Assembly: GCA_016184235.1 (NCBI GenBank)
Contig: JACPDC010000195.1
Coordinates: forward strand, 1-23,650
DNA from: Deltaproteobacteria bacterium
GTDB taxonomy: Bacteria; Desulfobacterota; Binatia; UBA9968
Length of the DNA stretch: 23,650 nucleotides
Direction of reading: 5' to 3'
The notes under the pieces are model-generated. The model made no database searches, was not told the origin of the DNA, and saw nothing but the letters and a program-made list of their open reading frames with translations. A program made the position numbers and the translations under genes. This document shows positions 1 to 7,900 of this stretch, piece by piece. Position 1 is the first letter of the stretch; each line of letters starts with the position of its first letter.

Positions 1-1
1 C

Positions 2-238
2 CTGCTCGATCCTGAGGCTGATCTCCCTCAAGACATGGAGCGATCCGTACCATTTATTTACGCGCTGGAACTCAACCACGGCAGCCGGGGAATCATCCGC
101 TACAAGATTTGCAAATCGCCGGACGGCATACTATATCAACACTGGCATTTTGCAACAGTCATCGGAAAAGAGCCGTGTTCGTGCTCGTTACTCGTGCTCG
201 GAGAGGCGGGGACGAACACGAACCACGAACACGAATAA
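2..238 (+). CDS. 3' end of an unidentified gene (5' part outside window)
   Basis: An open frame runs in from the left edge with no stop until TAA at 236-238. The first ~57 codons read like real protein (for example PFIYALELNHGSRGIIRY), but I do not recognise the family. From about 173 the frame runs into an inverted repeat made of CGTGTTCGTGCTCG-like units, so the last ~20 residues (ending NTNHEHE) are translated repeat. The native C-terminus was probably replaced or extended when the repeat arose. Any in-frame ATG, such as that at 35, need not be the start because the frame stays open upstream. It lies upstream of and codirectional with the sixA-like gene. Coding status is moderately likely; function unknown. 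Confidence 0.45.
   Translation: MLDPEADLPQDMERSVPFIYALELNHGSRGIIRYKICKSPDGILYQHWHFATVIGKEPCSCSLLVLGEAGTNTNHEHE
173..238. repeat. Imperfect inverted repeat of CGTGTTCGTGCTCG-type units
   Basis: The left arm (173-200) is made of quasi-tandem CGTGTT/CGTGCT/CGTTACT units. The right arm (about 212-238) is made of CGAACA/CGAATAA units and is largely its reverse complement, with a loop near 201-211. The left arm matches the reverse complement of 11975-12002 at 27 of 28 positions. The element ends 8 nt before the sixA-like ATG. Confidence 0.75.
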
Positions 239-246
239 CGACCGAT

Positions 247-705
247 ATGGAAGCCTTTTTGGTCCGGCACGGCGAGGCCAGGTCCGAGCACGAAGATCCG
301 AAACGCCCGTTGAGCGATCCGGGCCGAGAAGGGGTTGAGAAGGTAGCGCGCGCGCTGGCGGCAAAGAAAATCGTGGTCGCTGTGATACTGCGCTCCGACA
401 AGCTGAGGGCAAAGGAAACCGCGGAGATTCTGGCGCGCTCCCTCCTTCCTCGGGCCGGGGTAAGGGAAACCCGCGGGCTGGCTCCGCAGGACGATCCGTG
501 GCTCGCGAAAGCTGAACTGGAGGAGGCTTCAGGGCCGTTGATGCTCGTGGGCCATTTGCCCCACCTGGGCCGCCTTGCCTCGCTGCTGGTAACGGGGGAC
601 CCGGAGCGTAAGGTCGTCGATTTCCAGCCTGCGGGTGTGGTGTGCCTCTCCTTTGCCGGCGGCCTATGGGAAATCCGATGGGCTCTGAGCCCGGCGCAGG
701 CGTGA
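247..705 (+). CDS. sixA: SixA-type phosphohistidine phosphatase (histidine phosphatase superfamily)
   Basis: A 152-residue protein of the short branch-2 histidine phosphatase type. The RHG signature is at the very N-terminus (VRHGEA, nucleophile His8). Arginines in ILRSDKLRAKETA (about 49-57) and a second phosphate-pocket histidine in VGHLPHLGRL (His103) complete the expected active site. SixA enzymes remove phosphate from phosphohistidine, classically on the ArcB HPt domain or PTS proteins; the target here is unknown. I chose the ATG at 247 because the family begins a few residues before RHG. The longer frame from 109 would translate the upstream inverted repeat. No Shine-Dalgarno sequence is visible; the hairpin at 173-238 occupies that place. 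Symbol by family resemblance only. Confidence 0.85.
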   Translation: MEAFLVRHGEARSEHEDPKRPLSDPGREGVEKVARALAAKKIVVAVILRSDKLRAKETAEILARSLLPRAGVRETRGLAPQDDPWLAKAELEEASGPLMLVGHLPHLGRLASLLVTGDPERKVVDFQPAGVVCLSFAGGLWEIRWALSPAQA

Positions 706-712
706 GCGAGAG

Positions 713-741
713 TTGACCGCCATGCAAGGATGGTCTAAAAG
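713..741 (+). promoter_or_regulatory. Candidate sigma70-type promoter of gltA
   Basis: TTGACC at 713-718 and TAAAAG at 736-741 with a 17-nt spacer, just after the sixA stop and 43 nt before the gltA ATG. The -35 matches 5 of 6 and the -10 matches 4 of 6. Predicted by eye only. Confidence 0.45.
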
Positions 742-784
742 AGAGTAGGTTAAAAGTCGAGCGAGCAAACGAGAGGTATCCACT

Positions 785-2074
785 ATGGCCGCAGAGACCC
801 TGACCATCATCGACAACCGGACCGGCAAGAAATACGAGATTCCTGTCCGTGACGGCGCTATCAACGCCTCCGATTTACGCCAGATCCGGGTTTCGGAGGA
901 GGACTTCGGGTTGATGAGCTATGACCCGGCATTCATGAACACCGCCTCCTGTCAGAGTAAGATCTCTTACATCGACGGGGACCGGGGGATCCTCCGCTAC
1001 CGTGGCTATCCCATCGAGCAGTTGGCCGAGAAGAGCAGCTATTTGGAGACCGCCTACCTGATCCTTTACGGGGAGCTTCCGACCAAGGCCCAGCTGGATG
1101 ACTGGAGCTATAATGTCACGCACCATTCCATCCTGCATGAGAATATCAAGAAATTTATCGACGGCTTTCATCACGATGCGCACCCCATGGGGATGCTGGT
1201 GAGCGCGGTGGGGGCGTTATCGACATTCTACACAGATGCCAAGCACATATTCGACGCGGAGTCCCGGAAAAAGCAGACTTACCGGCTGATTGCCAAGATG
1301 CCGACGCTGGCCGGATTCGCATACCGCCACAGCATCGGCATGCCCTATTCCTATCCGGACAACGATCTCAGCTATACGGGAAATTTCCTCAACATGCTGT
1401 TCAAGATGACCGAGATCAAGTACAAGCCCAATCCGGTCATCGAAAAGGCCTTCGACGTGCTCTTCATCCTCCATGCGGACCACGAGCAGAACTGCAGCAC
1501 CAGCGCCATGCGCGGCGTCGGCAGCTCCCACGTGGATCCCTACTGCGCGGTCGCCGCGGCCGCCGCAGCTCTCTACGGCCCGCTTCATGGCGGGGCCAAT
1601 GAGGCCGTGCTGCGGATGCTCATGGAGATCGGCTCCAAGAGCAAGGTGCCGGAGTTCATCAAGGCGGTTAAGGAGGGGCACGGAAAGCTGATGGGCTTCG
1701 GCCACCGGGTTTACAAGAACTACGACCCGAGGGCGAAGATTATCAAGCAGATCGCCGACAGCGTGTTCGAGGTGACGGGACGGAATCCCCTTTTGGATAT
1801 CGCGCTGGAATTGGAGCGCATCGCCCTGGAGGACGACTATTTCATCAAACGGAAGCTCTACCCCAACGTCGACTTCTACTCCGGCCTGATCTACCAGTCG
1901 ATCGGACTGGCCATGGATATGTTCCCGGTCCTGTTCGCCATCCCGCGGACTTCGGGCTGGGTCGCCCAGTGGGAGGAGATGCTGCTGGATTCCGAGCAGA
2001 AGATCGCCCGGCCGAGACAGATCTACAAGGGAGCAGCCAAACGGGATTACGTCCCGATCACGGCGAGAAAATAA
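785..2074 (+). CDS. gltA: Citrate synthase, type II
   Basis: Condenses acetyl-CoA with oxaloacetate to citrate, the entry step of the TCA cycle. The 429-residue length is normal for the hexameric Gram-negative type. Active-site blocks are in order: LHADHEQNCSTS (His233), PLHGGANE (His268, equivalent to the E. coli catalytic His264), GFGHRVYKNYDPRA (His307) and YPNVDFYSG (Asp363, equivalent to catalytic Asp362). The N-terminal ~45-residue beta-rich extension typical of type II enzymes is present. The ATG at 785 has a GAGAGG Shine-Dalgarno sequence about 9 nt upstream. A promoter-like pair lies at 713-741, so it is probably transcribed on its own. Its stop is 12 nt from that of the convergent transglycosylase gene. 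Confidence 0.97.
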   Translation: MAAETLTIIDNRTGKKYEIPVRDGAINASDLRQIRVSEEDFGLMSYDPAFMNTASCQSKISYIDGDRGILRYRGYPIEQLAEKSSYLETAYLILYGELPTKAQLDDWSYNVTHHSILHENIKKFIDGFHHDAHPMGMLVSAVGALSTFYTDAKHIFDAESRKKQTYRLIAKMPTLAGFAYRHSIGMPYSYPDNDLSYTGNFLNMLFKMTEIKYKPNPVIEKAFDVLFILHADHEQNCSTSAMRGVGSSHVDPYCAVAAAAAALYGPLHGGANEAVLRMLMEIGSKSKVPEFIKAVKEGHGKLMGFGHRVYKNYDPRAKIIKQIADSVFEVTGRNPLLDIALELERIALEDDYFIKRKLYPNVDFYSGLIYQSIGLAMDMFPVLFAIPRTSGWVAQWEEMLLDSEQKIARPRQIYKGAAKRDYVPITARK

Positions 2075-2086
2075 GCGGTGTCGCCG

Positions 2087-3460
2087 TCACTTTTTCCTGG
2101 CGGCGCCGTCGAGGATGATGATCAAGTCCTGACCCACGCGAACCTGCCTGTTGCGAAGGCCGTTCAACTCCATCAATTGGGCCACCCGCTGGCCGTAGCG
2201 CTTGGCGATCGCCAGCAGGGTCTCGCCCTTCTTGACTTTGTGGGTGATCACGCGCGGCGGGGCCCTGCCCGGCGAGCTCCTGTACGCCTGGGCAAAAGTT
2301 TCCCCGCTTCCCGACGGAAGCCGCAGCATGAATTCCTTTTCACCTGGAGGCGTCATATTGCGCAGCAGGGCCGGGTTCAGCTCCTTGATCGCCTTGACTG
2401 TCGTGTTGGCCAATTTCGCGACGGCGTCCAGGCGGAGCGGCCTCTCGATCATCACCTCGTCGTATTCCATGGGCGGCTCGTACGCGACCTCTCCGAAGCC
2501 GTACTTCTCGGGCGCGCTGGCGATCATGGCCGCGGCTATGAACTTTGGGACGTAATTGCGCGTCTCGCTCTTTAAATAGGTTTTTTGACTGAGGTTCCAG
2601 AAGTCGTCCGTCTGGTAGCGCTGCACCGCCTTTTCGACCTTCCGCTCTCCGGCGTTATAGGCCGCCGCGGCCAGAAACCACTCGCCGAATTGCAGGTGCA
2701 GATCTTTGAGGTAAGCGGCCGCCGCCCGCGTGGCCTTGACCGGGTCCTTGCGCTCGTCCAGCCAGCTGTTGATTTTCAGGCCGTAGCGGAGTCCGGTACC
2801 CTTGATGAATTGCCACGGACCCAAGGCCTTCGCCCTGGAGAGGGCGTGGAGCGAGAAGCCGCTTTCGATCAGCGACAGGTAGACAAGGTCCTCCGGCAGT
2901 CCCTCCTGCCGGAGGATCGTCGCCATCATGGGAATGTATTTGCCCGACCGGGCCAAAGCGACCTCGAAAAAATCCCTCTTTTTTCCGGTGAAATAATCCA
3001 CGAAGTAGCGGACGCGGTCATTCTCCACGACCGGAATGGAAAACTGAATCTTGCGCCGCCCCGGCGGCTGCCGCATGGCATCGTCGAGCTCTTTCTGCCA
3101 CAGGCCCAGTAAACGGTCGTCCGCCTCGGGCCCGGGCGCCTCCTGGAGCGTGGTCGGCGGGTCCGCCTGGGCCTGCACGGGGTTTTTCACACGCCCCCTT
3201 TTTTCTACGTTTTCCTCGGTCCTTTCCGTCTCTTGCTCCTCCGTCATCGCAACCGGGTGGAGGATAAAAAGATCTTCCGTTTCCGCGTGCCTGTCCAGCA
3301 TGGAGCGGAGCAAGGCCATGTCGAGAGTGTGCCGCAGTTTTTCCTCAGCGCCGGCAGCCGGCTCGGTTTTTTGATTTAACGGCACGACGGCGCTCGCGCA
3401 GCCCGATAAAATCCAGGCCGGGAACAAAAAAACAATGCTGAAAAGAAGCAGGGCCATCAT
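2087..3460 (-). CDS. MltD-like membrane-bound lytic transglycosylase lipoprotein (SLT + LysM)
   Basis: Predicted outer-membrane or periplasmic lipoprotein that cleaves murein between MurNAc and GlcNAc. The ATG pair at 3455-3460 begins a hydrophobic signal ending in a lipobox (WILSGC, cysteine about residue 21). I prefer this start over the far upstream one at 3667, which would put ~69 odd residues before the signal. After an acidic low-complexity linker, an SLT domain follows: ILRQEGLPEDLVYLSLIESG carries the catalytic Glu (~199), then ALGPWQF and AAAAYNAGERKV. A C-terminal LysM (about 405-452: HKVKKGETLLAIAKRYG...LMELNGL) binds peptidoglycan. MltD of E. coli has the same order with more LysM copies; here I see one. 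Probably monocistronic. No strong Shine-Dalgarno sequence. Confidence 0.9.
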   Translation of the reverse strand: MMALLLFSIVFLFPAWILSGCASAVVPLNQKTEPAAGAEEKLRHTLDMALLRSMLDRHAETEDLFILHPVAMTEEQETERTEENVEKRGRVKNPVQAQADPPTTLQEAPGPEADDRLLGLWQKELDDAMRQPPGRRKIQFSIPVVENDRVRYFVDYFTGKKRDFFEVALARSGKYIPMMATILRQEGLPEDLVYLSLIESGFSLHALSRAKALGPWQFIKGTGLRYGLKINSWLDERKDPVKATRAAAAYLKDLHLQFGEWFLAAAAYNAGERKVEKAVQRYQTDDFWNLSQKTYLKSETRNYVPKFIAAAMIASAPEKYGFGEVAYEPPMEYDEVMIERPLRLDAVAKLANTTVKAIKELNPALLRNMTPPGEKEFMLRLPSGSGETFAQAYRSSPGRAPPRVITHKVKKGETLLAIAKRYGQRVAQLMELNGLRNRQVRVGQDLIIILDGAARKK

Positions 3461-3700
3461 AAAACCCAAGTTAAACGGGCCTAGGGTACAAGAAATCGAA
3501 AAAATAAGCCAACGAAAAAGGTCTGTGGTGCAAGAGCCGTGCCGCGAGTCGCTTTCATTTGGGAGGGCTTGCGAATGCGCTCTTTTTTCCGATAACAGTA
3601 CATAAAACGTTACTTGACTTACAAAAATGGGCAATGAGCTTTCACAATTGATGGTCGGCGTAGACAAGGATGCAGTAAATCGCCTACACCAGTGAAGGGA
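3461..3700. other. 240-bp gene-free stretch between mltD-like gene and oxidoreductase remnant
   Basis: More AT-rich than its surroundings, with T-rich runs on the minus strand that could include the promoter of the transglycosylase gene. I see no convincing -35/-10 pair, RNA gene or repeat. The frame of the transglycosylase stays open here back to 3667, but the residues look non-coding. Confidence 0.5.
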
Positions 3701-3796
3701 TTACGACCCAAGCGTCGGGTCGAGGATGATCTTGCCGAGCGTTTGGTTTTGTTCGAGTTTCCGGTACGCGGTGGCAGCCCGGGTCAGCGGAGGCGC
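3701..3796 (-). pseudogene. C-terminal remnant of a zinc-type quinone oxidoreductase / MDR alcohol dehydrogenase
   Basis: Reading the minus strand directly after the TAG stop of the luciferase-like gene, in the same frame, gives 31 sense codons then TAA at 3701-3703. They include YRKLEQNQTLGKIILDP, which resembles the last strand-helix-strand of NAD(P)H:quinone oxidoreductases of the MDR superfamily (typically ...A.R.LE...T.GK.VL.P). No start codon or earlier part of such a gene is present, so it looks like what remained after a deletion that fused its tail to the end of the neighbouring gene. Readthrough of the TAG would append it to the oxidoreductase. The call rests on motif resemblance alone. 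Confidence 0.6.
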
Positions 3797-4798
3797 CTAG
3801 CCGTTTTGAAAGAAGGGGATGACGCTCCGCCCCCAGGCCTCCATCACCTCGCTGTAATCCGCGTCGGGCGGGGTCAGCAGAAGAGACCGCACACCGGCCT
3901 GCTCGAGGCTTCGGATCTTGGCCGTGCACTCCTCGGGGGTGCCGGCGATGGTGAAGCGCTCGACCAGGTAGTCGGTTACGAGGGCGGGGTCTATTCGCTC
4001 CTCTATAGGCTTGGTGACGTCGAATCCCTCCATGAACCTCTTCACCTCCGGCGCTTCTTCCAAGGGGACCGTCTCCATGGTGAAGCGGAAGTTGTGGTGC
4101 GCCCGGTTGGCCAGTCGCGGCCGCACGAGCCTTCGCGCCCGGCTGCCGTCGGCGTCGACGTAGATCATCCCGGCGGGCATGATGTCGATCTCGGACGGAC
4201 TCCTACCGGCCTCTCGCGCCCCTTCGGCGATTTGATCGCGCGCCCATTCCAGAACGCGCAGGTCGAAGCCGGACCCGAGAATCACCCCATCGGCCGCTCT
4301 CCCCGCCAGCCTGAGAGTGCGCGGCCCTTCGGCGGAGATGTAGACAGGCACCGGGAGCTTGCCGACGCGCAGCGTGACTTTTCCCTCCCGGCGCTCCTTG
4401 CCTCCAGGGACTGAGATCGGCTTGCCTTGAAGCAACGTCCGGAGCGTGCGGATTCCCTCCTCGAACTGAGCCAGCCGCGTCGCCGTGCGGCCGAGCCGGT
4501 AAACGGGACCGTCGCCTGTTCCCATGCCTAAGACGGCGCGCCCGTCGGAAATTTCGTTGACCGTGGCCGCGGCATTGGCAAGGATCGTCGGGTCTCGGTA
4601 AACCATGTTGCTCACCGCGGTTCCCAGGCGGATGCGGTTTGTCTGGGTCGCGCACAGCGAGAGGATCTGGAACGGATCGAGGGTGGTGAGCTGGCTATCG
4701 GCCAGGAAGATTCCCGCGAAGCCGGCAGCCTCCGCCGCGCGGGCGCGCTTCAGCACGTCCGCTACGGTCCGGGCCGATCCGTGGAGATGAAATTTCAT
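3797..4798 (-). CDS. LLM-class flavin/F420-dependent oxidoreductase (luciferase-like)
   Basis: A TIM-barrel oxidoreductase of the bacterial luciferase / methylene-tetrahydromethanopterin reductase superfamily, using FMN or F420. Visible blocks: an N-terminal strand, then AAEAAGFAGIFLADSQL, then RIRLGTAVSNMVYRDP (the non-prolyl cis-peptide region), then GRAVLGMGTGD, and later YISAEGPRTLRLAGRAADGVILG. It is about 333 residues from the ATG at 4798, normal for the family. A TTG at 4840 would add 14 residues that are not typical, so I prefer 4798; neither has a clear Shine-Dalgarno sequence. It is divergent from the acyl-CoA synthetase gene. The substrate cannot be told from sequence. Its stop abuts a quinone oxidoreductase remnant. 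Confidence 0.85.
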   Translation of the reverse strand: MKFHLHGSARTVADVLKRARAAEAAGFAGIFLADSQLTTLDPFQILSLCATQTNRIRLGTAVSNMVYRDPTILANAAATVNEISDGRAVLGMGTGDGPVYRLGRTATRLAQFEEGIRTLRTLLQGKPISVPGGKERREGKVTLRVGKLPVPVYISAEGPRTLRLAGRAADGVILGSGFDLRVLEWARDQIAEGAREAGRSPSEIDIMPAGMIYVDADGSRARRLVRPRLANRAHHNFRFTMETVPLEEAPEVKRFMEGFDVTKPIEERIDPALVTDYLVERFTIAGTPEECTAKIRSLEQAGVRSLLLTPPDADYSEVMEAWGRSVIPFFQNG

Positions 4799-4932
4799 GG
4801 GACTGTAAAGGCCAGATATATAGCATAAATTCAGCTTCAACAGAAAGTTTTTCCCGGCGCGCGTCGCCCCGCAAAGATAACTTGAACTCTTTTGGGGGCT
4901 ATGCCATACACTAACTCGAAAGGATGACCACC

Positions 4933-7002
4933 ATGCAACCAGAAAATCTGCGCCCGGCGGAAAATCTCCTGCGCGCTCGCTCGGTAGCGATCGTGGGCGC
5001 CTCGCCCAAAGGACGCTGGCCCACGCTGATCTTTCGCAATCTCAAAAAAGGAAATTACGGCGGCAAAGTATACCTGGTCAATCCCAACTATCCCGAGCTT
5101 TGGGAGGAGCGCTGTTATCCGAATCTGGCTGCGCTGCCGGAGGCCGCGGAGCACCTGCTGCTTTTGGTCCCCACGCGGGCCGTGCTCCAGACGCTGGAAG
5201 AGGGGTCCAAGCTCGGCTCGAAGGCCGCCACCATATATAGCGCGGGCTTCGGCGAGGGCGATGATCCCGAAGGCCGGGAGCGGGCGCGGGCGATGCGCGA
5301 GCTTTGCGATCGGACCGGCATGGTTTGCTGCGGCCCGAACTGCATGGGCTCTTTTTCCGTGGGCGAAGGGCTGTGGAGCTTTCCCACGGCGGTTCCCCAT
5401 CTGCGCCCCGGCCCGGTGGGGCTGATCTTCCAGAGCGGCGGCTCGCTGGGCAACTGGATCAAGGGGGCCGCGGAGCGGGGGATCGGCTTCAGCTACGCGG
5501 TCTCCAGCGGCAACGAGGTGAGTCTCGACCTGGTCGATTATCTCTCGTTCCTGGTCAAAGATCCGCAAACTAAAATCATCCTTCTCATGATCGAGGGAAT
5601 CCGCCGGCCCCGGGAGTTTATGGCGGTCGCCGCCCAGGCATTGGCCGCCGGCAAGCCGATTCTCGCGCTGAAGATCGGACGCTCCGAGCGGGCGAAGCGC
5701 CAGGCGCTGTCGCACACCGGGGCGCTGGCCGGCTCGGACGAGGTTTTCGATGCGGTCTGCCGCCGTCTCGGAGTTGTTCGCTGCCCGACGCTGGAGGATC
5801 TGCTCGAGACCACGCTGGCCTTTCTGCCCGGCAGGATTCCAACCGGCCCGCGCGCGGCCATCGTGGTGAACTCCGGGGGCATGAAAGGTGTTTTGCTCGA
5901 TCACCTGGAGGAGGTGAGCCTGAAGCTCGCTCAGTTGAGCGAGACCACGCAGAAGGCGATCCGGCCGCTCATCCCGGCGGAGCTCGCGGTGGAGAATCCG
6001 CTGGAGTGCGGCGTCGCCGGGTTCGGCGACGAGAAGACTTTCGTGGAGATCGTCCGCCTTCATGCCGAAGACGGCGGCGTGGATCTCCTGGGTATTCACG
6101 GCGAGCTGCCGCGCTTTCCGGAAAAGCGGGAGCCGACGCTCTTTACCGCCCTGGCCGCCGCCACTGAGAAGCCCGTCATCGCCTTTTCGCGCTCCACCTA
6201 CAGTCTTACGGATGAGAGTCGAACCTTTCAGGAGCAGGCGGGTATTCCCTTTTTGCAGGGGATTAACGCGACGCTCCGCGCGCTCAAGGGATTGGGAATG
6301 TATTCCGGCTGCAAACAACGTGGCGTGGTCTCACTGCCTTCCGCCGCGGGCAAGGCAGTCGATCTCGAGGGAGAGAGGTTTGAGAAGCTGGTTCAGGACC
6401 ACGGGCTCACGTTGCCGCGCCAGGCCGTGGCTCGAAGCTCATCCGAGGCGGCGCTTCGGGCTAAGGAGATCGGCTTTCCCGTGGCGCTGAAGCTGCAGGC
6501 GCCCGAGGTCGTGCACAAGACCGAGGTTGGAGCGGTTGTCTTAGGACTTCGAACCGCCGAGGAGGTGGAGAGCCAGGGAAAGAATTTGCTCGCGAAGTCG
6601 TCCGCTCAAGCCGGCCTGCTGGTGCAGGAGATGGTGCAGGGGACGGAGGTCATCCTGGGCGCGCGCACCGATCCGCAGTTCGGTCCCTTTATGATGGTCG
6701 GTTTAGGAGGGATATTCGTCGAGGTGCTGAAGGATGTGAGCCTGAGACTCTTGCCGGTGGACGAAAAAGAGGCGCTCGAGATGCTGCGCGAGCTCAAGGG
6801 CTACCGCGTGCTGGAAGGAGTGCGGGGCCAGCCGCGCCGCGACATCGCGGCCCTGGTCCGCGCCATGACCGGGCTCTCCGCTCTGTTCGCTGACTACCGT
6901 TCGTCGATCTCCGATCTGGAAGTGAATCCGTTGATCGTCCGGCAGGAAGGCAAGGGTGTCGCCGCCGTGGATGTAAGGATGATAAGAAAGACAAGCATGT
7001 AG
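4933..7002 (+). CDS. NDP-forming acyl-CoA synthetase (acetyl-CoA synthetase / protein acetyltransferase-like fusion)
   Basis: Fused alpha-beta form of the ADP-forming acyl-CoA synthetases, which interconvert acyl-CoA and acid with ADP/ATP; relatives include Pat-type lysine acetyltransferases without a GNAT domain here. In numbering from the ATG at 4924, the order is: CoA-binding Rossmann domain (about 12-135, VAIVGASPKGRWP), succinyl-CoA-ligase-like domains (about 160-450) with the phospho-histidine motif ALSHTGALAGSDE (His264), and an ATP-grasp domain (about 475-690, FPVALKLQAPEVVHKTEVGAV). I chose the ATG at 4933 because GAAAGG at 4918-4923 stands 9 nt before it, whereas it abuts the ATG at 4924. 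About 690 residues is typical. It is divergent from the oxidoreductase and convergent with the ligA homolog. The acyl substrate is unknown. Confidence 0.88.
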   Translation: MQPENLRPAENLLRARSVAIVGASPKGRWPTLIFRNLKKGNYGGKVYLVNPNYPELWEERCYPNLAALPEAAEHLLLLVPTRAVLQTLEEGSKLGSKAATIYSAGFGEGDDPEGRERARAMRELCDRTGMVCCGPNCMGSFSVGEGLWSFPTAVPHLRPGPVGLIFQSGGSLGNWIKGAAERGIGFSYAVSSGNEVSLDLVDYLSFLVKDPQTKIILLMIEGIRRPREFMAVAAQALAAGKPILALKIGRSERAKRQALSHTGALAGSDEVFDAVCRRLGVVRCPTLEDLLETTLAFLPGRIPTGPRAAIVVNSGGMKGVLLDHLEEVSLKLAQLSETTQKAIRPLIPAELAVENPLECGVAGFGDEKTFVEIVRLHAEDGGVDLLGIHGELPRFPEKREPTLFTALAAATEKPVIAFSRSTYSLTDESRTFQEQAGIPFLQGINATLRALKGLGMYSGCKQRGVVSLPSAAGKAVDLEGERFEKLVQDHGLTLPRQAVARSSSEAALRAKEIGFPVALKLQAPEVVHKTEVGAVVLGLRTAEEVESQGKNLLAKSSAQAGLLVQEMVQGTEVILGARTDPQFGPFMMVGLGGIFVEVLKDVSLRLLPVDEKEALEMLRELKGYRVLEGVRGQPRRDIAALVRAMTGLSALFADYRSSISDLEVNPLIVRQEGKGVAAVDVRMIRKTSM

Positions 7003-7065
7003 CTATCAGTCGTCAGCGTTCAGCTCCGGAAACTTTCAGTGGCTGATGGCTGAAGGCTCTAAGCT
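7001..7065. repeat. Inverted repeat of TCAGC-type units between convergent genes
   Basis: The left arm (7001-7027) has 7-nt quasi-repeats built on TCAG. The right arm (about 7038-7065) has GGCTGA units and is largely its reverse complement. It spans exactly the gap between the stop of the acyl-CoA synthetase gene (7000-7002) and the stop of the ligA homolog (7065-7067), so it could serve as a two-way terminator, although no U-tract follows. Confidence 0.6.
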
Positions 7066-7376
7066 CACGTCTTAAAATTGGGATAGCCTATTTTAGCAGT
7101 CTTCTCTTTGTAGTCCTTGACTAGTTCTTCCCTCGGTTTCTCGTGCACCCAGACCGCCTCGGTGAAGCTCCAGAGGGTAAACGGGTGGGCGCCTAAGGCG
7201 TAAAGCTTGACATAATCCCTGGCGGCCAGGGCTTCCCGCTCTTCAGGCGCCAGCTTCAGCTTCTCGCCCTTCTCCCATTTCTCGACGTAGGCGCGGGGGT
7301 CGTTTTTGTACTCTTTCTCCGCCGCCTCGTTCATGTTCACCTGATGGATGAACTTGTTCATCAGATACTTGCTCAT
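7065..7376 (-). CDS. LigA-like small subunit domain protein (protocatechuate 4,5-dioxygenase alpha-type)
   Basis: A 103-residue all-helical protein resembling the LigA subunit family that caps LigB-type extradiol dioxygenases. The conserved core ARDYVKLYALGAHPFTLWSF (about 67-86) matches the family hallmark DY..LY.LGAHP. The length is normal for a stand-alone LigA. The ATG has AAGGGG 5 nt upstream, a good Shine-Dalgarno sequence. Its natural partner, the ligB homolog at 9648-10490, lies upstream on the same strand but is separated by the accessory genes at 7418-9622. Removing these would leave a gap of about 60 nt, typical of an operon. It may now depend on transcription through the insert. 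Confidence 0.75.
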   Translation of the reverse strand: MSKYLMNKFIHQVNMNEAAEKEYKNDPRAYVEKWEKGEKLKLAPEEREALAARDYVKLYALGAHPFTLWSFTEAVWVHEKPREELVKDYKEKTAKIGYPNFKT

Positions 7377-7415
7377 GATAACCCCTTATATGACAACGAC
7401 TTACGAACTTTCGGC

Positions 7416-7475
7416 GGCTAACGCTTTGCGGTTGAGCGGCGCATCCTGCGCGGCCGTTCCAAACGCGTGTTAGGT
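7416..7475 (-). repeat. attC: attC-like integron recombination site
   Basis: On the minus strand the 60-bp site begins with ACCTAAC (R'' consensus RYYYAAC, perfect) and ends with GTTAGCC (one mismatch to GTTRRRY). Between them are imperfectly complementary inner halves: ACGCGTTTGGAACGG near the left, CCGCTCAACCGCAAAGC near the right, and a GCGCAGGATGCGC-type tip. This is the layout of attC sites of soil and aquatic cassettes. The TAG stop of the DUF2442 gene (7418-7420) lies inside the right end, and the last ~18 residues of that protein (NTRLERPRRMRRSTAKR) are translated attC. No integrase is in the window. Confidence 0.7.
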
Positions 7476-7777
7476 GGTTTGCCATTTCCCTGCCGCCCTG
7501 CGCCGAGAAAATGAGTGAGGGTGCGCGGGCGGCGCGCAGGCACGCCATGAAGCATACCTTCCACGCTGATGTCCTCGTCAACATCCGGCCAGTGAACTCC
7601 CTGCCCGTCCCCGATAATTTCGAACTTTGCGCGCTGCGCAGGGGTCGCCTCTGAAAGCCGCCACGACCACGCGAGCGGCACGCTGACAACTCGTCCATCG
7701 ACGAGATAGGCCGTAATGGTGTCGGAAGCAACTTTGATGTTGCGGATACGCGCCTCTGTGCTAACCACAATGCTCAT
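7418..7777 (-). CDS. DUF2442 domain protein (cassette gene)
   Basis: A small protein of 119 residues. The DUF2442 core is clear: ARIRNIKVASDTITAYLVDG, then VPLAWSWRLSEATPAQRAKFEIIGDG, then HWPDVDEDISVEGML. DUF2442 proteins are often encoded beside DUF4160 partners and are suspected toxin-antitoxin components; no DUF4160 gene is seen here. I chose the ATG at 7777 over the one at 7801 because GAGG stands 6 nt before it and the family starts at this point. The C-terminal tail after about residue 100 is attC sequence read as protein, typical of genes mobilised as cassettes. The function is not established. Confidence 0.8.
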   Translation of the reverse strand: MSIVVSTEARIRNIKVASDTITAYLVDGRVVSVPLAWSWRLSEATPAQRAKFEIIGDGQGVHWPDVDEDISVEGMLHGVPARRPRTLTHFLGAGRQGNGKPPNTRLERPRRMRRSTAKR

Positions 7778-7811
7778 GCCATGCCTCGACAATGACCTCA
7801 TAGTGGGTCTC

Positions 7812-7900
7812 GATCAACCGCCGAATGACGCTAGCAGGAAAAGACTCCCGACTCCCTTTCCGACCCCTCTCGTGGCATCCGTTCCAATGGCGGGTTAGGC
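7812..7900 (-). repeat. attC: Degenerate attC-like site after the toxin-antitoxin genes
   Basis: On the minus strand GCCTAAC (7894-7900, perfect R'' consensus) holds the TAA stop of the antitoxin gene. It is followed by CCGCCATTGGAACGG and, 89 bp in total downstream, by CATTCGGCGGTTGATC (right end at 7812), which is partly its reverse complement but a poor GTTRRRY match. The size is within the known attC range. Weaker than the site at 7416-7475. Confidence 0.4.

Noticed and set aside
3461..3667. Upstream extension of the transglycosylase reading frame to 3667
   Set aside because: It would bury the lipoprotein signal 69 residues inside the protein; the DNA is AT-rich and lacks coding character.
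4837..6318. Long minus-strand open frame (493 codons) opposite the acyl-CoA synthetase gene
   Set aside because: It mirrors a gene with clear domain motifs on the plus strand; its translation is low-complexity and arginine/glycine-rich, as expected of an antisense frame in GC-rich DNA.
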